This document shows positions 5,621 through 10,531 of a DNA stretch of 10,531 nucleotides, one piece after another. Source of the stretch: Legionella genomosp. 1 (lineage in GTDB: Bacteria; Pseudomonadota; Gammaproteobacteria; Legionellales; Legionellaceae); NCBI GenBank assembly GCA_945889365.1, contig CAMDBQ010000034.1, positions 1 through 10,531 on the forward strand, read 5' to 3'. The position numbers and the translations under genes are program-made. Each line of letters begins with the position of its first letter. Position 1 is the first letter of the stretch. Below the pieces are notes generated by a model that saw only the letters and a program-made list of their open reading frames with translations, searched no databases and had not been told where the DNA came from.

Positions 5621-6436
5621 CTAAGAAACGTTGATTGCCTCTAAGTAACCCTCAGCTGTCGAAATAAACAAATGCCCTTTGGCCAGAGAAATCATTCCTG
5701 TTCTGGGATAGCTCCAAACCTCTCTATGCGTTTTTTTACTAATTGCGTAGATATTTTTATCGGTAGCCAACAATATCTGATTAGCTGTCACAATAAATTG
5801 CCCCGTTACCCGCTCATTTTGCTTGAACCATTCCCAACTCTCTTGCGTGCTCTTAATATCAATTACAGATAACCCATTATTTTTTGCCGCATATACCGAC
5901 TTGCCATCAGTCGATGGTTGGCCATGATAATCCGACCCACAGAAATTCGTTACCAACTTCTTTTTTAAATCAAAAAAGGATAGATAACCTGCCTGAGTAT
6001 TTATAGCCATCTGGTCATTTAATAACACCGGAGCAGACTCAGCAGAATAGCCCCTCCACGAATAATTTGGATCAATAATATCAAATAGCCATTGCCCTGT
6101 AGCTTGATCAATGACATTCAATTTGCCGCCAGTATATGCTACGGCAACCGTATCATTAACAGCAGGAGTCCACATATCGTACATAGCTAGTGGCGTCATC
6201 CAATTTACTTCGCCTGAAGTGCCATTAAATGAATACATTCCTCCATAAGCCCCCCCGTTCGCATAAACGTTTGACTTAAATATTGTCGGCGCTAAATGAC
6301 TCTGCCATTGTGCGGAGAATGGCGTTTTAAAAATAACTTTACCGTCTGCTGCGTTATATCCATAGAAATCAGTGCCCTTATAGCAGTTATTCACGGTTTG
6401 AACATAAACACGCTTGCCATCACAGGGAAAAAACAT
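5621..6436 (-). pseudogene. PQQ-like beta-propeller repeat protein, N-terminus missing
   Basis: 271 codons of a PQQ-like/WD-type propeller protein. Blade-like units recur: FYGYNAADGKVIFKTPF, MYSFNGTSGEVNWMTPL, LNVIDQATGQWLFDI, LSFFDLKKKL, LSVIDIKSTQESWEWF, IYAISKKTHREVWSY and a final YLEAINVS. This makes about six or seven blades. The frame begins abruptly inside a blade-like sequence (MFFPCDGKRVYVQ), with no signal peptide and no clear ribosome binding site, and a TGA lies two codons upstream. Family members usually begin with an export signal and further blade sequence, so I read it as an N-terminally truncated remnant. The break coincides with the truncated 5' end of a divergent DUF2779-type gene at about 6440. 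Family members act as periplasmic or outer-membrane scaffolds (BamB-like) or dehydrogenase-like propellers; the original role here is unknown. Confidence 0.7.
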
Positions 6437-6438
6437 GT

Positions 6439-7465
6439 GTGCTCACAAATGACGATCATTTGAAATTAATTGAGGTAAAAGCCAAGTCTTTCGATAAGGA
6501 CACATTAAGCGGCATTGTAAAACGGGATGGTGCAATCAATGCTACATGGAAACCATACATTGCCGATGTCGCCTTTCAAAAATGGGTTTTGCAAAAAGCC
6601 TACCCCAACCATCGTATAAGCAGTTATTTAATGCTAATGGATAAAGACAGTCTTTGCCCCACAGACGGTCTCAACCAAAAATTTATACTGGAAAAAGATA
6701 GTTCCGGTCGACCATGCGTAAAAAAATCAGATACATTATGTGATGAAGACTTGTCTGTACCGCTTCTAAAAGAAATCAATGTTGATGATCTGATTGAAAA
6801 AATATGGAATGAAGTAGATGAAAAAGGGATCCAGCTCAAAAACCGATTTCAGGAATTCAGCCACGATTATTTCAATGGAAAAAAATCCACGCCTATCCCC
6901 AAAAAAGCATGTGGTTGCGCTGTGTGAATTTATCAAATCCATTACCAAATCATCCAAAGATAGTCACAAAAAATGGAGCGGAGAACGCTGCATGGTAGAT
7001 TTATGGGAATTGGTCAAACAGTTTTATTATGATCCACTAACCAATGGATCAAACTCCATCAAAAAGGTTTTCCCCACAATAATGCAACGATCCCAATTTC
7101 TACAGGATAAATACAGCAAACCCATTTACGGAGCTAAAGAAGGGATCCCCAGTAAAAACTTCAGCAACCAGACGTGGATTCTTTATGATCATCAGAATAT
7201 TAAAGACCCCTATTCCATGCTTGAGCCCATCAATAAGGAAATGCAAGACGACGCTGTTGAACTGCTATTTGATGATAATGAACTCAATCAGGGCGGTGCT
7301 GCAACCATTGCTTATGCAAAACTGCAATATACGCATATGAGTGATTTTGAACGCAATGAACTCAGAAATGCACTGTTACGGTATTGTGAGCGGGATACGC
7401 TCGCTATGGTGATGATTGTTGAGGCGTGGTTGGATATGCTGAATAGTTCAATCAAGTTCATTTAG
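6439..7465 (+). pseudogene. DUF2779-type nuclease gene remnant with internal deletion and frame change
   Basis: Two adjacent frames carry different parts of one DUF2779-family protein. Frame 1 (6439-6927) begins in the nuclease core with HLKLIEVKAKSFD, whose E-V-K is the second half of a PD-(D/E)xK site. It continues through VAFQKWVLQKAYPN to a polar stretch ending DYFNGKKSTPIPKK. Frame 2 (useful from about 6909 to the TAG at 7463-7465) holds the family's C-terminal part: ALCEFIKSITKS, GERCMVDLWELVKQFYYDP, GSNSIKKVFPTI, GGAATIAYAKLQY and LLRYCERDTLAMVMI. The N-terminal part before the EVK motif, and the central exonuclease-like section where the family has its LDFET motif, are missing. I infer a 5' truncation plus an internal deletion with a frame change near 6890-6925. 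The family occurs in mobile and defence-related loci; this copy is almost surely inactive. Confidence 0.75.
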
Positions 7466-7511
7466 TTTCGAGCTCAAAAAAACGTTGATTTCCGCTGATT
7501 CATTGATAATC

Positions 7512-7576
7512 TGGAACCAACACAACTGATGAGCCAGTGGAGTCTGGTGAAACCCTGCGGGGTCTTGTGATTGCCA
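7512..7576 (+). ncRNA. Type I hammerhead ribozyme
   Basis: All conserved core bases of a hammerhead self-cleaving RNA are present in order. Stem I is CACAA (7521-7525) with TTGTG (7565-7569), extended past a bulged A by CAA/TTG and TGG/CCA. The core CTGATGA is at 7526-7532. Stem II is GCCAG/CTGGT (7533-7537, 7544-7548) with hexaloop TGGAGT, closed by one G-U pair. GAAA is at 7549-7552. Stem III is ACCC/GGGT (7552-7555, 7560-7563) with loop TGCG. The cleavage triplet GTC ends at C7564, so cleavage is predicted between 7564 and 7565. Stems II and III are closed and both ends leave through stem I, which makes it type I. Bulges in stem I opposite loop II would allow the loop contacts seen in fast natural hammerheads. 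It lies 191 bp upstream of ardA. A GATAAT at 7505-7510 could be a -10 box placing the transcript start at the ribozyme's 5' edge. Confidence 0.85.
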
Positions 7577-7676
7577 CCTTCTTTTCTCTAATCTTGTGGC
7601 CGAACGTTTAGTCGAGAAATATCACGGATTTATTGTGTGCCATTCGGCATAACAATCAGCTTTAAACCACTCGTTA
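7577..7676 (+). other. Non-coding leader between ribozyme and terminator-like hairpin
   Basis: About 100 bp with no gene. It holds a possible long-range stem, GCCGAA (7599-7604) with TTCGGC (7643-7648), which competes with a local hairpin TGCC-ATTC-GGCA (7638-7649). It would be the 5' part of the RNA left after hammerhead cleavage. Confidence 0.35.
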
Positions 7677-7730
7677 GCCCAACAGAAATCACTGCTTGTG
7701 CGAGTGTGACTCTGTTGGGCGATTTTTTTT
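7677..7730 (+). terminator. Intrinsic terminator or attenuator in front of ardA
   Basis: GCCCAACAGA (7677-7686) pairs perfectly with TCTGTTGGGC (7711-7720) around a 24-nt loop that can itself fold (TCAC with GTGA). GA and then eight T bases (7723-7730) follow. This is the pattern of a Rho-independent terminator. It lies only 25 bp before the ardA ATG and after the hammerhead. It either ends leader transcription conditionally (attenuation) or insulates ardA from upstream reading. Confidence 0.75.
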
Positions 7731-7755
7731 CTATTCAATCAACGGAAAACACTTT

Positions 7756-8262
7756 ATGGATACACCACAAATCTTTGTTGCTTGCCTTGCTGCATACAGC
7801 AGTGGATACCTTCACGGTCGATGGGTCGATGCAATGCAAGGTGTTGATGGGATTTATGACGACATCAACGACATGATGGCAGACAGTCCGGCTGACGATG
7901 CCGAAGAATAGGCGATTCATGATTATTCAGGATTCGGTAGTACGCGAATCGAGGAATATGAAAGCATTGGGACAGTCGTCAACATTGCCGAGTTTATCAA
8001 TGTCCACGGAGAATTGGGTTCAACTCTACTGGGTGAATACTCAATTGATGACGCTCAACGTTTTTTGGGCGATCACTATCACGGATCGTGGGATAGTGAG
8101 GTTGATTTTGCTCAATCAATGTTTGAAGAATGCTATAGCGATGCAATACCGGATTATTTGGCAAGATACTTTGATCACGAGGCGTTTTCTCGGGATCTGT
8201 TTATCAATGACTATTTTTCGGTGGAAGCTCAGGGACAGACACATGTTTTTTCACACGGCTAA
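7756..8262 (+). pseudogene. ardA: Antirestriction protein ArdA, interrupted by one amber codon
   Basis: The frame from ATG 7756 to TAA 8260-8262 encodes 168 residues, the usual ArdA length, broken only by TAG at 7909-7911. ArdA is an acidic DNA mimic that blocks type I restriction enzymes and is carried by plasmids and integrated elements. The first part shows the family start, QIFVACLAAYSSGYLHGRW. The stop falls at codon 52 in AEE-stop-AIHDYSGFG, where relatives read AEEWAIHDYEGF, so TGG has become TAG. After it the frame continues undamaged: IEEYESIG, LGSTLLGEY, AIPDYLARYFDHEAFSRDLF, and the terminal THVFSHG. The product is strongly acidic, as expected. A weak GGA Shine-Dalgarno sequence precedes the ATG. 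The gene is either newly inactivated, read through, or affected by a base error. A ribozyme and terminator-like hairpin precede it. Confidence 0.88.
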
Positions 8263-8283
8263 AGCCCCGGTTTGGGGCTTTTT
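8261..8283 (+). terminator. Intrinsic terminator of ardA
   Basis: AAAGCCCC (8261-8268) pairs with GGGGCTTT (8274-8281) across the loop GGTTT, and the T run goes on to 8283. The stem begins inside the ardA stop codon. This is a strong Rho-independent terminator. Confidence 0.9.
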
Positions 8284-8387
8284 ATTTATAAATTTTGCAT
8301 TAAGGGAGTAAAAATCGACTGAAATGACATGAAATCTTCATTCAGCCACAAGGCATAACCAGTTGATAATAAATTATTTTTTACAAC
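8284..8387. other. Short gene-free spacer after ardA
   Basis: About 100 bp of AT-rich sequence with no gene and no convincing regulatory element. An imperfect CTGAAATGA/TCATTCAG inverted repeat spans about 8319-8345. Confidence 0.4.
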
Positions 8388-8428
8388 TTTATTCTTTTTT
8401 ATTCTTTAATTTATTCTTTTTATTCTTA
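8388..8428. repeat. Pyrimidine-rich repeats of TTTATTCTTT
   Basis: TTTATTCTTT or a near match occurs four times (from 8388, 8398, 8410 and 8419). The plus strand is almost only T, C and A here; the minus strand reads as repeated AAAGAATAAA. It borders the 11-bp tandem array, so two different repeat types are stacked downstream of the AlbA_2 gene. Confidence 0.65.
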
Positions 8429-8436
8429 AATTATCC

Positions 8437-8530
8437 GAGAGTTGCCCGAGAGTTGCCCGAGAGTTGCCCGAGAGTTGCCCGAGGGTTGCCCGAGGGTTGC
8501 CCGAGGATTGCCCGGAGGTTGCCCGAGGCG
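8437..8530. repeat. 11-bp tandem repeat (minisatellite), about 8.5 copies
   Basis: The unit is GAGAGTTGCCC. Four identical copies (8437-8480) are followed by two GAGGGTTGCCC, one GAGGATTGCCC, one GGAGGTTGCCC and a partial unit ending at 8530. The array lies 3 bp beyond the stop codon of the minus-strand AlbA_2 gene. Divergence grows from left to right, which suggests that the left end expanded most recently. Open frames across it (PRVARELPESC type) are by-products of an 11-bp period. Confidence 0.95.
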
Positions 8531-8533
8531 TTT

Positions 8534-9970
8534 TTAGGAGCTCTCTTTACTGTTTTTAAGCAAAAACCATACAGATGATCCTGGAACTCGTCGATTATCA
8601 ACCAAGCCTTCATTTTTAAGTTTTGCCAGATCATACCTCAACGTTCTGATTGGCGGTGAATTTTCCAAATACTCGCTAAGTTGTGATGTAGACATCTCAA
8701 TATTCTCTTGTAAAGCTTGAATAATGTCTTTCTGACGCTGCGTAAACGTAACCCCTGCAACTTGAATTTCCTGAGGTTGCTTCAATACTGAATTCATTGC
8801 TTCCTTGAAAGGAAACGTCACAGCGAAACCACCGGAATATTCCTCAAATTCGGGATCAGGTGTGCCGTTCTTTTTACAATAATCCATCATGCGTATAGTG
8901 CCGGTTCCCCATTTTTCGATCCAACCTCTTTTATAAAAAACATGCGCTATTATTTCATTACGCTGAAAAGAGTTGTGCGGTTGCTTCAAGTTTTCAATTT
9001 TGAGTTCCGATGGTAAAACACCAACATTCCACAACTCCATGCGGTTATCAAAAATCGCCAAAGAATTGGTTGTTGAGCGTACAGTATAATCCCGGTGACA
9101 AATTGAGTTAATCAGGGCTTCTCGTAAGGCAAGTGCAGGCACAGCAGGTTGATCGATTCGTTGCCAATTATCTGCCTCAAAAAAACCGGCAATCGGTAAG
9201 TGGCGGGAAGCAAATTGATGTGCGATGGAAATCAGTTGAAACGCGTTGCCTGTTTCCCACTGGTTGTCTATAAATCCGCCCAGTTTATCAACGCCTCTGA
9301 ACCGAGCCATCTTGATTGCACAGCGGGAAAAAATTTTTTCAGGATCCTTGGCATAAAGAACGACAGCGGCATTTGTCAGTTGACTGTTTTTCATTAGTTT
9401 TAAATTTATTAAAATTTGCTCAATACTGTAATTAAGCACTTCAATACCAATTCGGTTTTTTTCCACACCTTCTTTAATCGTTCGTCGAATTTCCTCATGA
9501 TCCAAATCATCCAATGCATAGTCTGAAGCTGGAAACTCTTCCCAACTATGATTTAGCTGGTTACGCTGGATAATAAGTCGTTCATAACCGTGTTGCGACA
9601 TACGTTCCGTGGTTGATTGATTTTTTTCAAACGGACGTCCGTCATAAACATAAGGCATATGTGTGCCTGGTAGTACGTCAATGACAATGACCTGCTTGTC
9701 TTGACCAATATCAATGTACTGTATCTCAGGAGATGGTTTTGGTTCGATTTTTGATAGCTCCCTCGCCAATTCTTGCTTGGTTTTATCACCGACGTGTTGC
9801 CCTACAATTTGGCCATTGTCAGTAACCCCAAACAAAATAACTCCTCCTCCACCATTTAAAAAGGCACAGAGAGTTTCAAAAGCAGGTTTCATTTGCGTAG
9901 TTGATTTTTTAAATTCAAGACGGTCTGATTCACCGCGGCCTACCAATTGTTGTAGTTGTTCAATATTCAT
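8534..9970 (-). CDS. AlbA_2 (Schlafen-like) ATP-binding regulator, RecG-type
   Basis: A complete 478-residue protein of the family often named putative transcriptional regulator or RecG-like ATP-binding protein. An AlbA_2 nucleic-acid-binding domain comes first: ESDRLEFKKS at 14-23, FLNGGGGVILFGVTDNGQIVG at 37-57, and MPYVYDGRPFEKNQSTTERM around 105-124. The middle holds the C-terminal RecG-type ATPase-like fold, with ALREALINSICHRDY at 281-295 (E284, N288), AIFDNRMELWNVG at 305-317 and KWGTGTIRMMDYC at 353-365. The end is a winged helix (TQRQKDII at 410-417, then TSQLSEYL and RTLRYDLAKLKNEGLV at 442-457). The ATG at 9970 overlaps the integrase stop (ATGA), so the two are translationally coupled. 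It probably controls transcription or DNA processing of the mobile element; some AlbA_2 proteins lie in defence loci. No base damage is seen. An 11-bp repeat array follows the stop. Confidence 0.88.
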   Translation of the reverse strand: MNIEQLQQLVGRGESDRLEFKKSTTQMKPAFETLCAFLNGGGGVILFGVTDNGQIVGQHVGDKTKQELARELSKIEPKPSPEIQYIDIGQDKQVIVIDVLPGTHMPYVYDGRPFEKNQSTTERMSQHGYERLIIQRNQLNHSWEEFPASDYALDDLDHEEIRRTIKEGVEKNRIGIEVLNYSIEQILINLKLMKNSQLTNAAVVLYAKDPEKIFSRCAIKMARFRGVDKLGGFIDNQWETGNAFQLISIAHQFASRHLPIAGFFEADNWQRIDQPAVPALALREALINSICHRDYTVRSTTNSLAIFDNRMELWNVGVLPSELKIENLKQPHNSFQRNEIIAHVFYKRGWIEKWGTGTIRMMDYCKKNGTPDPEFEEYSGGFAVTFPFKEAMNSVLKQPQEIQVAGVTFTQRQKDIIQALQENIEMSTSQLSEYLENSPPIRTLRYDLAKLKNEGLVDNRRVPGSSVWFLLKNSKESS

Positions 9971-10531
9971 TGAATCGCGTCCTCAAGGATAACAGGTACA
10001 TGGTACCCGTTGGTGTCATCAGAGGCCAGTTGTTCGATTAAGTTTGCCCATTGATCAAGAGCTTCTTTACGTTGAAGCAACATCTCATTTTTGTTGTACG
10101 TAGCCATAATTTTTGGCATTTTGTGACCCAAACACTTTTCAACCACCACAGGATCAATATTCAACACTTCACCCAGCAGCGTAGCAAAAGTTCGCCGAAG
10201 ATCATGCGCCGTCCAATGGGGTATTCCAACACGATCTTGTATTCTATTGATAGCTTTAGGCAACGCTTTTTCAGTTAATGGCTGATCGTCATTCACGCTA
10301 GGCAATACATAATTAGATTTACTGACATTATTTAAAGTCAGCAACAGAGTTTTGGTTTGAGGACTCAAATGTATTTTGATCGCTAAACCACTTTTTGAGT
10401 GGCTAGCTGGAATAGTCCACAAGGATTGCTCAAAATCAAACTCGCTCCATTGTGCCAATCGGATCTCTGCCGTTCTTACTCCTGTCAACAAAATAATTTT
10501 AATAGCTATCTTCGTGTAGATCGACATTCTG
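9967..10531 (-). CDS. Tyrosine recombinase/integrase, catalytic domain, 5'-partial at the window edge
   Basis: About 187 residues of the C-terminal catalytic domain of a P4-type phage/island integrase. The frame stays open to the right edge, so the N-terminal DNA-binding part lies outside. Numbering from the first visible Met (10527), the active-site residues are all present: R18 in LLTGVRTAEIR, K45 in ASHSKSG, H108 and R111 in TAHDLRRTFAT, H135 in CLGHKMP, and the nucleophile Y144 in MATYNKNE. The enzyme cuts and rejoins DNA at att sites to integrate or excise an element. Its last codons overlap the start of the AlbA_2 gene by 4 bp, so the two form an operon. This type often integrates at tRNA 3' ends. 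The tRNA-Pro at 5099-5175 is a candidate target but lies 4.8 kb beyond the integrase 3' end, and an att site past the right edge is as likely. Confidence 0.92.
   Translation of the reverse strand, partial: RMSIYTKIAIKIILLTGVRTAEIRLAQWSEFDFEQSLWTIPASHSKSGLAIKIHLSPQTKTLLLTLNNVSKSNYVLPSVNDDQPLTEKALPKAINRIQDRVGIPHWTAHDLRRTFATLLGEVLNIDPVVVEKCLGHKMPKIMATYNKNEMLLQRKEALDQWANLIEQLASDDTNGYHVPVILEDAIQ

Noticed and set aside
7185..7200. CTGATGA on the minus strand as a second hammerhead core
   Set aside because: No GAAA, stem II or cleavage triplet follows at the right spacing; it is inside the DUF2779 remnant. The CTGATGA near 10018 (minus strand, integrase codons) fails for the same reason.
7898..8311. 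Plus-strand frame overlapping the second half of ardA
   Set aside because: It is out of frame with ardA, whose own frame continues as a clear family match after the amber codon. No ribosome binding site and no family resemblance.
8437..8530. CRISPR array
   Set aside because: Repeats are 11 bp and directly joined without spacers, so this is a tandem minisatellite.
8363..8578. Plus-strand frame with PRVARELPESC-type repeats (and the minus-strand counterpart)
   Set aside because: The amino-acid repeat is the forced product of an 11-bp tandem repeat, and the frame overlaps the end of a real gene on the other strand.

Overview
The window looks like a gammaproteobacterial chromosome segment of moderate, AT-leaning composition. 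It carries a poly(A) polymerase/HPPK pair (pcnB-folK), HemJ instead of HemG/HemY, a TerC-family membrane protein, a rubredoxin and a tRNA-Pro(GGG). The family set and the protein style resemble Legionella/Coxiella relatives, but that placement is an inference and no species can be named.

Left half (1-5175), core genome. It opens with the 3' end of an unidentified protein that runs in from beyond the left edge. Next comes a GC-rich perfect palindrome, then a rubredoxin with its own promoter. On the minus strand, terC and hemJ form a two-gene unit overlapping by one base. Divergent from it, pcnB, folK and a universal stress protein gene run rightwards, with an extra promoter for usp inside the end of folK. 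A bidirectional terminator separates usp from a convergent gene for a small Cys-rich lipoprotein. The core block ends at tRNA-Pro, which has a good sigma70 promoter.

Middle (5176-7465), decayed DNA. About 445 bp without a convincing gene hold an inverted pair of DnaA-box-like sites and several ATTGAAT-type motifs. Two gene remnants then meet head to head near position 6440: a PQQ-like beta-propeller protein without its N-terminus (minus strand), and a DUF2779-type nuclease gene (plus strand) that lacks its start, has an internal deletion and changes frame.

Right part (7466-10531), mobile-element material. A complete type I hammerhead ribozyme motif lies at 7512-7576. It is followed by a terminator-like hairpin with a T8 tract and then by an ardA antirestriction gene. 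The ardA frame is full length (168 codons) except for one amber codon where relatives have Trp. A strong terminator closes ardA. Beyond it lie a pyrimidine-rich tract and an 11-bp tandem repeat of about 8.5 copies. These sit just past the stop codon of an AlbA_2/Schlafen-like, RecG-type ATP-binding regulator gene, whose start overlaps the stop of a tyrosine-recombinase integrase gene (ATGA). The integrase runs off the right edge.

The strongest unexpected element is the hammerhead ribozyme in the presumed leader of the antirestriction gene. With the terminator-like hairpin it forms a composite RNA leader that could control ardA entry functions of an integrated element. The coupled integrase/AlbA_2 pair is the second item of interest.
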